Positions 43,455 through 53,024 of a stretch of 64,000 bases of DNA are shown one piece after another. Location of the stretch: NCBI RefSeq assembly GCF_003992595.1, contig NZ_RZNA01000003.1, positions 124,001 through 188,000 of the forward strand, in the 5' to 3' direction. The DNA comes from Flagellimonas oceanensis (GTDB taxonomy: Bacteria > Bacteroidota > Bacteroidia > Flavobacteriales > Flavobacteriaceae). Under the pieces are notes generated by a model that saw only the letters and a list, made by a program, of their open reading frames with translations, was not told the origin of the DNA and did not search any database. The stretch's first letter is position 1. Every line of letters begins with the position of its first letter. The translations under genes and the position numbers were made by a program.

Positions 43455-44405
43455 TTGCAAAAACAGGACGACCGATATACGATAGCTTTTTACAATCTTG
43501 AAAACTTTTTCGACACCAAGAACGATCCATATTTGCTGGATGATGATTTTACCCCCAAGGGCTTTAGAAAATGGACCAAATCGAAGTTTTGGAAAAAGGT
43601 CAAAAAAATCTCGAGGGCCATCTCGAAAATAGGATTGGAGGATAGTGAGTATCCCCCGGTTTTGGTGGGCATGGCGGAGGTGGAGAACAAAGGTGTGATC
43701 GAAAGCCTGTTACAGACCAAAAAACTACGGGATTTTGATTATGATGTGATTCATTTTGATTCGCCAGATGAACGGGGCATCGATACGGCACTGATTTACG
43801 ATAAACAGCACTTTTCCGTACTGGATGCGGAAACCATACCCTTGTTGGTACAGAACACCAATGGGGACAGGGACCTTACCCGTGATATTCTGTATGTACA
43901 CGGCAAGTTGCACCAAGAGGAAATCCATGTCTTTGTCAACCATTGGCCATCCCGAAGGGAAGGGGCCGAGGAAACCAGCTATAAACGCATCAAAGCTGCG
44001 GAAACCATTCTGAATAAAGTTGAACAGCTCCAAGGGAACAACTCGAATATCATCATTATGGGTGATTTCAATGACGACCCCAATTCGGAAAGCATAAAAA
44101 CAATTATGGAGACTGGAAGATTCATCAATCCGATGAAAAAACTACTGTCCCCTATATCCGGTAGTGCCAATTATAGGGGAAAATGGAGTTTGTTCGATCA
44201 AATACTGCTCTCCCATAGTTTTTTGAACTATGAAGCAGGCACCCATAGCTTTGTAAAGGCCAAGATATTCTCACCTCGTTTCCTGAAAGAATGGAAAGGA
44301 AGGTACAAGGGGAACCCATTCAGAACTTTCGCTGGAGGTAGATATTTGGGTGGTTACAGCGACCACTTTCCGGTGTACATCGTTTTGGATGAAAACAAAT
44401 CATAA
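43455..44405 (+). CDS. endonuclease/exonuclease/phosphatase family protein
   Basis: 316 residues. Motifs: TIAFYNLENFFDTKNDP (Asn/Glu), LVGMAEVENKGVIE (metal Glu), DTALIYDKQHF, VFVNHWPSRREG (His), IIIMGDFNDDPNSES and the C-terminal YSDHFPVYIVL (Asp-His). No ATG fits, so translation very likely starts at TTG 43455. No signal peptide is visible. The target (DNA, phospholipid or phosphate ester) cannot be decided. It is divergent from hflX. Confidence 0.9.
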   Translation: MQKQDDRYTIAFYNLENFFDTKNDPYLLDDDFTPKGFRKWTKSKFWKKVKKISRAISKIGLEDSEYPPVLVGMAEVENKGVIESLLQTKKLRDFDYDVIHFDSPDERGIDTALIYDKQHFSVLDAETIPLLVQNTNGDRDLTRDILYVHGKLHQEEIHVFVNHWPSRREGAEETSYKRIKAAETILNKVEQLQGNNSNIIIMGDFNDDPNSESIKTIMETGRFINPMKKLLSPISGSANYRGKWSLFDQILLSHSFLNYEAGTHSFVKAKIFSPRFLKEWKGRYKGNPFRTFAGGRYLGGYSDHFPVYIVLDENKS

Positions 44406-44472
44406 TAGTAGGAAAAAAGTTACACAACGTAAAAGTGGTTTTTCACAACACAATGAGGTAAAAAACTATGCA

Positions 44473-44529
44473 TTTCATCGAATAAAGTAGGAATTTAATC
44501 GATAATTACTACATCTAATCATATATTCG
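44473..44529 (+). promoter_or_regulatory. paired direct repeats and -7-like box before the subtilase
   Basis: TTTCATCGA (44473-44481) and TTTAATCGA (44494-44502) repeat with a 21-bp period, two helix turns. TATATTCG (44522-44529), one mismatch from TAnnTTTG, follows; the ATG is at 44557. The repeats lie where an activator upstream of -35 would bind. The geometry resembles LytTR-type sites, but no regulator is identified. Confidence 0.45.
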
Positions 44530-44556
44530 TAGTCCAAATCTTACCTAAACTTAATT

Positions 44557-46752
44557 ATGGACTACAGATTTCCTTCAGGGGCCAAGGGAGTGATCTTCTC
44601 CATTTTACTTTCGCTTTTAGGCGCGATTTCCGCACATGCCCAATCCCAAAATGCAAAGAATCGGATTCTTTCTTCCTACGATCAAGGAAAAATTTCCGCT
44701 TTTATTTCCCAAATGGAAATGGAGCATCAATCCAAACTCAAACAAATAGGTAAACTGATAAAGTCCAAAGGGCTTAAAGCTTCAGAGGAAAAGAACAATG
44801 GTGCCCAGATAGCATTGAAGGATATTGGTACTGATGGCACACCACTTTACTATACCACACTTACCGATCCTGCTTCACAAACTTCGAGAGCACATACATT
44901 ATACGAAAAGGGCCTATTGAATTTAGGCTTGACGGGAGCCAACATGGAAGTTGGTGTTTGGGATTCCGGTATTGCCCTATCTTCCCATCAAGAGTTTGAT
45001 GTCCGTGCCAAAAATGCCGATAATGCGGACGAGATAAGCTTGCATGCCACTTTGGTGACGGGGAATCTTATTTCCGCTGGAGTGGAGCCCAATGCCAAAG
45101 GTGTTGCCTATGGAGCCCAAGCCTTGACCCATGATTGGAGCAGAGATAAAATTGAAGTGGCAGAAGCAGCTGCCAATGGTCTTTTGTTGAGCAACCACTC
45201 CTATGGAATTCTATCTGACAGGGTGCCCGATTGGTATTTTGGTTCGTATATCAAGGTTACCCAAGATTGGGATAGGATCATGTACAATGCACCGTATTAT
45301 TTGATGGTGACTGCTGCAGGAAATGCCCAGAAGTCCTATGATAATGAAGCGCCGAGTTTTGGGAAAACCGCTGATGGTTTTGATTTGTTGCTGGGCTTTA
45401 CCACCACTAAAAACGGGTTGACCATCGCCGGAGCCAATACAGAGATTGATGGCAATGGTGATTTGAAGAAAGCTTCCGTGGCTGGGTACAGTAGTTTTGG
45501 TCCTGTTGATGATGGCCGTGTAAAACCCGATCTTGCTGGAGATGGCGGGGATATTCTTTCCACAAGCTCTGTTACCAATAGCAGTTATCAGGTATCTGCC
45601 GGAACTTCGATGGCAGCTCCAGGGGTTACCGGGTCACTCTTGTTGTTGCAACAGTATCATGAAGAACTTTTCGGTTCCTATATGAAAGCGGCTACCTTAA
45701 AGGGGCTTGCGCTTCATACTGCCGATGATGTGGATGCCAAGGGACCTGATTACAAAATGGGCTGGGGTGTAATGAATGCCAAATCTGCGGCAGAAGTACT
45801 TCAAAATAAAGAATACACCACTTTGGTGAATGAAGAATCACTATCCGAAGGGGAAACCTACTCGATTACCGTAATGGCCATGGAAAACGAACCTTTGGTG
45901 GCTTCGATTTCTTGGACGGACCCGGAATCCGAATATGTAAACCGAGGAGACCTAAACAGTACGACAGCTGCCTTGGTCAATGATTTGGATATTAGAATCA
46001 CAAAGAATGATGAGACCCATTTTCCCTGGAGATTGAACCCGGCCAAAGCAAACGACGCTGCTACTAAGGGCGACAACAAAGTTGATCCCTTTGAGCGTGT
46101 AGAGGTGGAGAATGCTGTGGGAGTCTATACGATCACCATTTCGCATAAGGGTAGCTTGAAAACTGGATTGCAGGATTTTTCGTTGATAGTTTCCGGTGCC
46201 CAGATTTCCAATTGTTCCATTGAAACCCCCTCTGGTCTGGACTTGGAAAATTCAGCAAGTGACAGCACTGTCCTTTCATGGGATGGGGCGGAAGAAACCT
46301 TGTTCGAAGTACAGTACAAAAGTATTGATGTGGATGGTTGGCAAAGCGAGTTGATTTGGGACAACACTTTTGATCTTTCCAATTTAGAGATAGGTAAGGT
46401 GTACGAAGCCCGTGTGCGTTCCATTTGTACCGAGAATGCGGTATCGGAGTTTTCGGAAACCATTGAATTCGAGTTCAACGGAGCGGAAACCGAACTGATT
46501 CAAAATGCTCCAATGTCCATGCCCCAGGAACTCAATATATCAGTATATCCAAATCCTGCTGTTGATTACTTGAATGTGAACGCTGAGTTGTCCAAAGATG
46601 CTGAATTCTCCATTGTGACCACATCGGGAAACACCATTAAAAAAGGTAAGACCGAAGGTTCCATCAATGTATCATCGCTAGCTTCCGGATTGTATGTTTT
46701 GGTGGTCCAGGATTATGGAGGCATCAAGAGCACGAAATTTTATAAAAACTAG
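44557..46752 (+). CDS. T9SS-secreted S8 (subtilisin-type) serine peptidase
   Basis: 731 residues. Signal peptide ending near AHAQS (about 30). The S8 catalytic Asp is in EVGVWDSGIAL, His in SLHATLVTGNLISAG and Ser in SAGTSMAAPGVTGSLLL. A beta-sandwich follows, then a fibronectin-III-like module (about 550-650) and a type IX sorting domain from SVYPNPAVDYLNV to the end (GLYVLVVQDYGG, KSTKFYKN). It is thus exported through the T9SS to the cell surface or medium as a protease. The 151-nt upstream gap has direct repeats. Confidence 0.93.
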   Translation: MDYRFPSGAKGVIFSILLSLLGAISAHAQSQNAKNRILSSYDQGKISAFISQMEMEHQSKLKQIGKLIKSKGLKASEEKNNGAQIALKDIGTDGTPLYYTTLTDPASQTSRAHTLYEKGLLNLGLTGANMEVGVWDSGIALSSHQEFDVRAKNADNADEISLHATLVTGNLISAGVEPNAKGVAYGAQALTHDWSRDKIEVAEAAANGLLLSNHSYGILSDRVPDWYFGSYIKVTQDWDRIMYNAPYYLMVTAAGNAQKSYDNEAPSFGKTADGFDLLLGFTTTKNGLTIAGANTEIDGNGDLKKASVAGYSSFGPVDDGRVKPDLAGDGGDILSTSSVTNSSYQVSAGTSMAAPGVTGSLLLLQQYHEELFGSYMKAATLKGLALHTADDVDAKGPDYKMGWGVMNAKSAAEVLQNKEYTTLVNEESLSEGETYSITVMAMENEPLVASISWTDPESEYVNRGDLNSTTAALVNDLDIRITKNDETHFPWRLNPAKANDAATKGDNKVDPFERVEVENAVGVYTITISHKGSLKTGLQDFSLIVSGAQISNCSIETPSGLDLENSASDSTVLSWDGAEETLFEVQYKSIDVDGWQSELIWDNTFDLSNLEIGKVYEARVRSICTENAVSEFSETIEFEFNGAETELIQNAPMSMPQELNISVYPNPAVDYLNVNAELSKDAEFSIVTTSGNTIKKGKTEGSINVSSLASGLYVLVVQDYGGIKSTKFYKN

Positions 46753-46795
46753 TCGACGAGACAGTGTAATCAATCATAGAATGACTACATGTTCA

Positions 46796-46820
46796 GTATC
46801 AGTTCGAACGCAGTCGAGAA
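46796..46820 (+). repeat. short dispersed REP-like repeat (copy 4)
   Basis: GTATCAGTTCGAACGCAGTC followed by GAGAA. It shares the TCGA-nGCAGTCGAGA core with the copies at 11295 and 25642. It lies between the convergent subtilase and exonuclease genes. Confidence 0.65.
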
Positions 46821-46823
46821 CCA

Positions 46824-47537
46824 TTACACCTTCTTAATCTCCTCATCGGTCAAAAGTTCCTCGTTACGCAGTCGTAGGAATACTTGCGCCGTGGTCACCA
46901 CATCCAGTTCACAATAGGTAATGATTCTATCGATATCCTTTTCCTTGTAGAACACATCCTTTACCATGCTGCCGTCCATATCCTCTTTGGGAGAAGGGAT
47001 TCCGAGCACGTGTGCTAAGAGCTTGAGGGAAGTATAGTGTTTGTAATCGCCGAACTTCCAAAGTTCCATGGTATCCAAATGTGGGACTTCCCAGGGCTTT
47101 TTTCCGAAAAGATCCAGTTTGTAGGGCAGATTGATGCCGTTTATGATCATTCTGCGGGCGATATAGGGGAAATCGAACTCTTTCCCGTTGTGGGCGCACA
47201 AAAGATGTTTTACGTGGCTAAAATGGTCTTGAAGCAGTTGCTTGAACTGTTTTAGGATGTCGGGTTCGTCCCCATAAAAGGAAGTGACCCTAAAAGTTCT
47301 AACATCGCCTTGTGTTTTAAAATAGCCTACCGAGATACAAACGATTTTACCGAACTCGGCCCAAATGCCTGCTCGCTCGTAGAATTCATCGGGGGTGTAC
47401 CCATCTTTACGCTGGTATTGCGTTTTTTGTTCCCATAGGATCTGGGCGGCTTCATCCAAATCGGAGAAATTTTGATGTTGGGGTACGGTCTCGATATCCA
47501 AAAAGAGGATATGCTCCAGGTTAAGTTTATAAAGCAT
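46824..47537 (-). CDS. 3'-5' exonuclease, DEDD family (DNA_pol_B_exo2-like)
   Basis: 237 residues from ATG 47537 (MLYKLNLEHILFLDIET); a 3-codon-longer start at 47546 is possible. Exo I ILFLDIETV (Asp, Glu), Exo II HLLCAHNGKEFDFPYIARRM (Asp) and Exo III DIDRIITYCELDVVTTAQVF (Tyr, Asp) give a DEDDy active site, as in stand-alone polymerase-B-type proofreading exonucleases. It probably trims single-stranded DNA or RNA. It lies just after ogt on the same strand, which suggests a repair context. Confidence 0.88.
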   Translation of the reverse strand: MLYKLNLEHILFLDIETVPQHQNFSDLDEAAQILWEQKTQYQRKDGYTPDEFYERAGIWAEFGKIVCISVGYFKTQGDVRTFRVTSFYGDEPDILKQFKQLLQDHFSHVKHLLCAHNGKEFDFPYIARRMIINGINLPYKLDLFGKKPWEVPHLDTMELWKFGDYKHYTSLKLLAHVLGIPSPKEDMDGSMVKDVFYKEKDIDRIITYCELDVVTTAQVFLRLRNEELLTDEEIKKV

Positions 47538-47546
47538 GGTAGCCAA

Positions 47547-48020
47547 TTAAAAAAGAGTCGTCTGCTTTACAGGACTCTCGTGTTCCAATAACCATTTTTT
47601 TCTATGCAGTCCACCTGCATAGCCTGTGAGGTCTCCGTTGGTTCCTATTACACGATGACAGGGAACCACAATCCAAAGTGGATTTTTGCCATTGGCCGAG
47701 GCTACTGCACGAATGGCCTTTACGTCACCGAGTTGTTTGGAAAGTTCCAAATAAGAAATGGTTTTACCAAAAGGTATTTGTAATAGGGCATCCCAAACTT
47801 TCTTTTGAAAATCGGTGCCCGAGGGATTCAATTTAAGGTCAAATACCGTTCGGTCTCCATTAAAATATTCCTGAAATTGTTCGGCAGGACCTTTCAGGAC
47901 CTCAGGAATTATACCTTTTGGTTTTTTATTGTCCAAAACAGCAATGGATGCAAGGCCATTTTCATCACCTTTCATTTCAGCAATCCCGATAGGTGTCTGT
48001 ATGTAAGCTGTTTCCATCAC
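47547..48020 (-). CDS. ogt: methylated-DNA--[protein]-cysteine S-methyltransferase
   Basis: A 157-residue suicide repair protein that takes the methyl group from O6-methylguanine onto its active-site Cys in IVVPCHRVIGTNGDLTGY. QKKVWDALLQIPFGKTISY and KAIRAVASANGKNP are the DNA-binding helix and Asn hinge. Its ATG overlaps the CNNM gene stop by 4 nt, so the two are translationally coupled. ATG 48017 is an alternative start. Confidence 0.95.
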   Translation of the reverse strand: MMETAYIQTPIGIAEMKGDENGLASIAVLDNKKPKGIIPEVLKGPAEQFQEYFNGDRTVFDLKLNPSGTDFQKKVWDALLQIPFGKTISYLELSKQLGDVKAIRAVASANGKNPLWIVVPCHRVIGTNGDLTGYAGGLHRKKWLLEHESPVKQTTLF

Positions 48021-49138
48021 TCCACTTCATCTTCATCTTCAATGATTCCCAATCGCTTTGCTCGGGCATGCCAGTTCTTTCTAGCTAGCTTTTGAAGGTC
48101 TTCTACGTTATCACTTTCATCCATGATCTCGAAACCTAGCAGGGTTTCAATCACATCTTCCATGGTAACCAAACCACTGACCGAACCGTACTCGTCCACC
48201 ACCAAAGAAATGTGCTCTCTCTTCTGCACAAATTTTTTGAAAAGGTCATTTATGGACTTGCTGCGGTTGGTGACCAATAGTTCCCTACGGATAGTGGCCA
48301 AGGTTTCATTTCCTTTTTTATTGACAATGGCTTCCAGCAATTCATCTTTCAATACAAAACCTGTAATATTGTCCATGCGGTCTTTGTACAATGGTATCCG
48401 TGAGAAGCGAAGTGGTCGGTTTTTTTCAAAAAACTCCTTTATTGGCGTGTCTTCGGATGCCACCTTCATTACGGTTCTGGGGGTCATGACATCGCGAGCC
48501 AAAATTTCATCAAAATAGAGCAGGTTTTTGATCATTTTGGATTCCGATTCCTTGAATACGCCTTCCTCATGGGCAATTTCGGTCATAGCGCTGAAATCTT
48601 CGCGGCTCAATATGCTTCCGTGCTCCCCTTTGGCACCAACAAGTTTGGTAAAGAGTTGTAATAGCCATAACAGTCCCGTCCATTTTAGGATGAAGACCAT
48701 AATGTTCAGTGCTTTGCTGGTAAAGTTGGCCAACTGTTTCCAAAATGTCGCTCCTATGGTCTTTGGGATGATTTCTGAGGCGACCAATATCAAAATGGTC
48801 ATCAGGGTGGAAACAATACCCACCATAAGATCTTCGGTCAGTGAAAAACCAAAAATGGTTCGCTCCGTAGTACCATATAGTTCTGCATAGGCGACTTTGG
48901 CCTGAACTCCCACCAAAATGGCACCAACTGTGTGCGCGATGGTGTTCAAGGTCAAAATGGCGATCAACGGCTTATCAACGTCCTTTTTAAGGGTTTCCAA
49001 TGTGGTCGCATAATCTTTCCCCTCTTGCTTTTTTACATTGATGAAAGTCGGTGTGATACTCAACAGCACAGCCTCCAAAATGGAGCATAGAAAGGAAAAG
49101 AAGATGGAAATAAGGGCGTAAAATATAAGTAGTCCCAT
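48017..49138 (-). CDS. CNNM/HlyC-type transmembrane protein with CBS pair
   Basis: 373 residues from ATG 49138. A DUF21 (CNNM) domain of about four helices occupies residues 1-190 (LLIFYALISIFFSFLCSILE). Two CBS domains follow (ARDVMTPRTVMKVASED and HISLVVDEYGSVSGLVTMED). The C-terminal CorC/HlyC domain is absent; the protein ends soon after the second CBS in a basic tail. Members take part in Mg2+ or Co2+ transport or its regulation at the inner membrane. Confidence 0.9.
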   Translation of the reverse strand: MGLLIFYALISIFFSFLCSILEAVLLSITPTFINVKKQEGKDYATTLETLKKDVDKPLIAILTLNTIAHTVGAILVGVQAKVAYAELYGTTERTIFGFSLTEDLMVGIVSTLMTILILVASEIIPKTIGATFWKQLANFTSKALNIMVFILKWTGLLWLLQLFTKLVGAKGEHGSILSREDFSAMTEIAHEEGVFKESESKMIKNLLYFDEILARDVMTPRTVMKVASEDTPIKEFFEKNRPLRFSRIPLYKDRMDNITGFVLKDELLEAIVNKKGNETLATIRRELLVTNRSKSINDLFKKFVQKREHISLVVDEYGSVSGLVTMEDVIETLLGFEIMDESDNVEDLQKLARKNWHARAKRLGIIEDEDEVE

Positions 49139-49226
49139 AGAATTTTTCTGAAATAGCAAGTTAACGATTATGAAAATACAATACTATGTGGAAAAAGAAA
49201 CATTTTAAAGTTTCTATTAATTAATA

Positions 49227-50600
49227 TCAAAGGATAGTGATTGATACGGGTCTTGTATATTTTAATTCCTTGAGGTCAATACGAAAAACTTCATTAGAGG
49301 CCTTGTCTGAGAAATTCCTTGATTGATTTCCGCCCAATATGTAAATATGGTTCTTGTAATAGTGGATGTCGGGGTTTTCGGCATCCACGTCTAAAAAATA
49401 TTTTTTTAACTCCCCATATTTGGGGTCGTAAGTGAAGAGCATTTCCTTTTGATAGATATAAAGGATTCCATTCCCTTGAGTGAATTTTACGTCTTCGAAG
49501 GAAAGTTCCAATTCATCCAGTTTTTTCCATTTACCATTAATAAGGTCAAATTGATGGAGAATTTTTTTATCATTTTTGTCATTGACCGCTATATATAGTT
49601 TGTTGTCCAAAAGGGCTCCATCGGTTTCAAGACCTATGGGCATATTGCCGAGTTCGTACCAGTTTCCCGAAGTGACGTTGTAAAAGTGCATTTTGTTGAT
49701 AAAGGTCTTTTTGCCGTTTTTGGTCATTTTGGTCGAACCTCCAATGACCAAAATATCATTTCCATGAGAAATACTTAACGGATTTGAAGCTTCGTGGGGA
49801 TTCATGTAGTCAACAAAGACGGTATCCTTTTCAATGTCGTACACCTCTATGGTATTGGCCAAATATTCAAACAGACCGTTATCGGAGATGGTCTTACCTC
49901 CAATCACGTATATTTTTCCATTAAGAGGAACGATACTGTGGTATGCCCTTTTTGAAAACTCAGTGTCTGATTTAATCCAACTATCCTTTGAAATATTATA
50001 AATCTGAAGCTTATCTGAATAGGATTCCCAAGAAGTGCTTTGGGATAGGGCCATTTTTGTAAACACCATTGGGTCATTAAATTGCGAGGGGTCAATCTCG
50101 CTCATTTGCTCAAATGCCATCCTAAAATTATCTGGGTTTATAGATTGGTCCCCACCTATCACATAAATCTTTCCGTCAACGATCGTACTTCCAAAACCTG
50201 TAAGGGCATAACGCATTGGGGCAAGTTTTTCCACCTTGATTTTGTCAACCAACTTTCTGCGGCCAGCAACTTCCACCTCATCCAACTGCTCTTCTTTTGG
50301 GATAAGGAAAATGGTATCCCTTTGTTTGTCGAGAAATTCTTTTAGATTATAACTGAAGGTATGATATCCCAAGTGTGTGAATAGAATTGAACCTTTCGTT
50401 GTGCTGTTTTCCAGAGACCATTTGCCATCAGTATCGCTTTCGGTTCCAACAGCACTGTTTTTGAGATAAATATTGACATTTTCCAGTGGTTCTTTTGTTT
50501 CTGAATCTACAATCACGCCACTGATATTTTGGGCCGTAAGTGAAAAACTGCCTATGAGAAAAAATGAGGAGATAATTACCTTGGTCAAATCCACTTCCAA
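49227..50600 (-). CDS. secreted kelch-repeat protein with carboxypeptidase-D regulatory-like domain
   Basis: 457 residues. Signal peptide (VIISSFFLIGSFSLTAQ). Residues about 25-110 form a CarboxypepD_reg-like beta-sandwich (ISGVIVDSETKEPLENVNIY). From about 130 to the end there are kelch blades with repeated IYVIGG motifs (KIYVIGGDQSINPD, KIYVIGGKTISDNG, DILVIGGSTKM, HIYILGGNQSRN), probably a six-bladed propeller. It may be a surface or periplasmic binding protein. No T9SS sorting domain or TonB box is visible. Confidence 0.85.
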   Translation of the reverse strand: MEVDLTKVIISSFFLIGSFSLTAQNISGVIVDSETKEPLENVNIYLKNSAVGTESDTDGKWSLENSTTKGSILFTHLGYHTFSYNLKEFLDKQRDTIFLIPKEEQLDEVEVAGRRKLVDKIKVEKLAPMRYALTGFGSTIVDGKIYVIGGDQSINPDNFRMAFEQMSEIDPSQFNDPMVFTKMALSQSTSWESYSDKLQIYNISKDSWIKSDTEFSKRAYHSIVPLNGKIYVIGGKTISDNGLFEYLANTIEVYDIEKDTVFVDYMNPHEASNPLSISHGNDILVIGGSTKMTKNGKKTFINKMHFYNVTSGNWYELGNMPIGLETDGALLDNKLYIAVNDKNDKKILHQFDLINGKWKKLDELELSFEDVKFTQGNGILYIYQKEMLFTYDPKYGELKKYFLDVDAENPDIHYYKNHIYILGGNQSRNFSDKASNEVFRIDLKELKYTRPVSITIL

Positions 50601-50697
50601 AAGGTTTTAAGATTAAAATTACAAGGGGATTGCCTAAATGTAGAGAATAATATAAAGTAAAGGAATGTTATGAAGGAAATTTCTGTGTTTGTTAACC

Positions 50698-52002
50698 TTA
50701 GTCGATCTTCAACCCCTCCGCTTTGTAAAAAACATCTTGTAGGGCCGTCCGGATGTTCAGACCATATAGTTGACGATGGTCCCTGGAAGGATACACCCGG
50801 TTGGATAGAAAGATAAAAGTGAGTTTTTTTTCTGGGTCCGCCCACACAAAGGTTCCTGTGAAGCCGGAATGTCCAAAACTTTTGGGACTGGCCAAAGGGG
50901 AGGGATAAGCTTCCCCCAAAGAAAGTTCAGCATTATCGAGCAGGGGTTTGTCAAAACCCAGCCCACGGCGGTTGTCGTTTTCAGGATATTGCACTTCGGT
51001 AAATTCCTTTACGGTCCCGGTAGAAATAAGCTGCTGTCCATCGATGTTCCCATAATTTTGATAAAAGAGCATCAATTTGGCCAAGTCATCGGCCGTTCCG
51101 AACAGACCCGCATTGCCCGAAACCCCTCCTTTAAGTGATGCATTTTCGTCGTGCACCCAACCTTTGACCAAGGTTTTTCTAAAGAGCGAATCAACTTCGG
51201 TGGGAACGATGGCATTCACGTAATGGTTTTCCTTAGGTAGGTATCCCAAGGTATGGCAACCCAAAGGTTGATAGAAATTTTCATCCAGATAGGTTTGATA
51301 ATCGGTACCTGTGAGCTGTTCGATCAAACTGGGGAAAACCAGAAAGGTGAGCCCTGAGTATTTGTACTTCTTTTCATCAGAGACTTTGGACCGATTGACG
51401 ATCCGGTTCATTTTTCGTTCAAAACGATTGTTGATGTAGAGTCCATCGTATACCTGTCCTTGAAATTTTTTATCCGATGAATTGTGGACAAACCTCCTTT
51501 TGATCTTGCCATTTTTCCGAAGCACTTTCTGTAAAAAGACGATGTATGGCACCAAACCTGCTTGATGTGCCAAGATTTCCCGAAGGGTAAGCTCTTTTTT
51601 GTCCTTTCGACGTTTCCATGGTTCCCAATAAGTGCTAAAGGGTTTGTCCAGATCAAGTTTACCTTCGTCCACCAACTTCATTAGCGCAGGCAACGGTCCC
51701 GAAATTTTTGTGACGGAGGCCAAATCATACATATCGTTCAACGCGACGGGCTGAATGCTATCGTAGGTGTGGAAACCGTATGCTTTGTGGAAAATAACCG
51801 TGTCGTTCTTGGCGACCAAGAGTTGCGCCCCGGGGAAGGCCAAACTATCAATGCCCATTTCCATAATGGAATCCACTTTTTGGTTGATGAAATTTTCATC
51901 GAAACCCAATTTGGAGGGATAAGCGTGAACAAGCTCCCGTTGGGCAAAGCAAAAAGGAATCACTAAAGTGATGAAGAAAAACGAAACGGCAAGTCTTTTC
52001 AT
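50698..52002 (-). CDS. secreted serine hydrolase, beta-lactamase family
   Basis: 434 residues with a signal peptide (LAVSFFFITLVIPFCFA). The SxxK nucleophile is in DLASVTKISGPLPALM near residue 96, the second motif is YKYSGLTFLVFPS (Tyr-Ser) and the third FGHSGFTGTFVW. REILAHQAGLVPYIVF is the usual helix. A large inserted loop lies between the first two motifs. It is an esterase or D-Ala-type peptidase of PF00144, probably acting on envelope material. It lies 10 nt after hemB's start on the same strand's upstream side, with no evident functional link. Confidence 0.87.
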   Translation of the reverse strand: MKRLAVSFFFITLVIPFCFAQRELVHAYPSKLGFDENFINQKVDSIMEMGIDSLAFPGAQLLVAKNDTVIFHKAYGFHTYDSIQPVALNDMYDLASVTKISGPLPALMKLVDEGKLDLDKPFSTYWEPWKRRKDKKELTLREILAHQAGLVPYIVFLQKVLRKNGKIKRRFVHNSSDKKFQGQVYDGLYINNRFERKMNRIVNRSKVSDEKKYKYSGLTFLVFPSLIEQLTGTDYQTYLDENFYQPLGCHTLGYLPKENHYVNAIVPTEVDSLFRKTLVKGWVHDENASLKGGVSGNAGLFGTADDLAKLMLFYQNYGNIDGQQLISTGTVKEFTEVQYPENDNRRGLGFDKPLLDNAELSLGEAYPSPLASPKSFGHSGFTGTFVWADPEKKLTFIFLSNRVYPSRDHRQLYGLNIRTALQDVFYKAEGLKID

Positions 52003-52014
52003 TCTGGTTGAGAT

Positions 52015-53004
52015 TTATCCCAAAGTACGGATAAAATCCTTCGCAAAATAACTGGCGATGATATCGGCACCTGCTCTTTTTAAGGCTGTCAATTGTTCCA
52101 ACATCACCGCATCATGGTCCAACCAACCTTTTTCTGCCGCAGCTTTTACCATGGCATATTCCCCAGAAACCTGATAAACAGCAACGGGCACTTCTACTTC
52201 ATTTTTTATTTCCCGAACAATATCCAAATAGCACAATCCAGGTTTAACCATCACCATATCGGCCCCTTCGTCAATGTCCATTTGGGTTTCCTTGATGGCT
52301 TCATACCGATTGGCATAATCCATTTGATAGGTTTTTTTATCCTTGGGTACATTGGCGATATCCACTGGTGCGGAATCCAGGGCATCACGGAAGGGACCAT
52401 AAAATGCACTGGCGTATTTGGCAGAGTAGGCCATAATTCCCGTGTTGATGAACCCTTCCTCCTCCAAAGCTTCGCGAATGTTCAATATTCTACCGTCCAT
52501 CATATCACTGGGAGCCACAAAATCGGCTCCGGCCTTGGCGTGCGACACACTCATTTCAGCTAGTACTTCAGCGGTTTCATCATTCAGGATTTGCCCTTCG
52601 GCCACAATACCGTCGTGTCCGTAGGATGAAAAGGGGTCCATGGCAACGTCTGTCATTACCAACATTTGTGGACAGGCATTTTTCACGGTTTTAATGGCAC
52701 GCTGCATCAAACCATCGGGATTCAAGGCTTCGGTTCCCTTATTGTCTTTCAATTTGTCATCGACCTTAACAAAAAGAAGGACGGAGCACAATCCCATTTT
52801 CCAGAGTTCCTTTGCTTCTTTTTCGAGATTGTCCAAACTCAGCCTAAAATAGTTGGGCATCGAGGGTATTTCTTCCTTGATTCCTTTGCCTTCGGTCACA
52901 AATAAAGGCACCAAAAAGTCATCCGGGGACAATGTGGTTTCCCTGACCAATCTCCTGATGGATTCTGATGCACGTAGTCTTCTGTTTCGTATTAATGGGT
53001 ACAT
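52015..53004 (-). CDS. hemB: delta-aminolevulinic acid dehydratase (porphobilinogen synthase)
   Basis: A 329-residue enzyme that condenses two 5-aminolevulinate to porphobilinogen. The two active-site Lys are in MAYSAKYASAFYGPF and DMVMVKPGLCYLDI. The metal region reads DVAMDPFSSYGHDGIV without the Zn-binding Cys triad, so it belongs to the Mg/K-dependent class. RNRRLRASESIRRLVRETT is the N-terminal arm. It is the last hem gene of the leftward cluster, 20 nt after phzF. Confidence 0.97.
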   Translation of the reverse strand: MYPLIRNRRLRASESIRRLVRETTLSPDDFLVPLFVTEGKGIKEEIPSMPNYFRLSLDNLEKEAKELWKMGLCSVLLFVKVDDKLKDNKGTEALNPDGLMQRAIKTVKNACPQMLVMTDVAMDPFSSYGHDGIVAEGQILNDETAEVLAEMSVSHAKAGADFVAPSDMMDGRILNIREALEEEGFINTGIMAYSAKYASAFYGPFRDALDSAPVDIANVPKDKKTYQMDYANRYEAIKETQMDIDEGADMVMVKPGLCYLDIVREIKNEVEVPVAVYQVSGEYAMVKAAAEKGWLDHDAVMLEQLTALKRAGADIIASYFAKDFIRTLG

Positions 53005-53024
53005 ATATTTAGTTTTAAGCTGAA

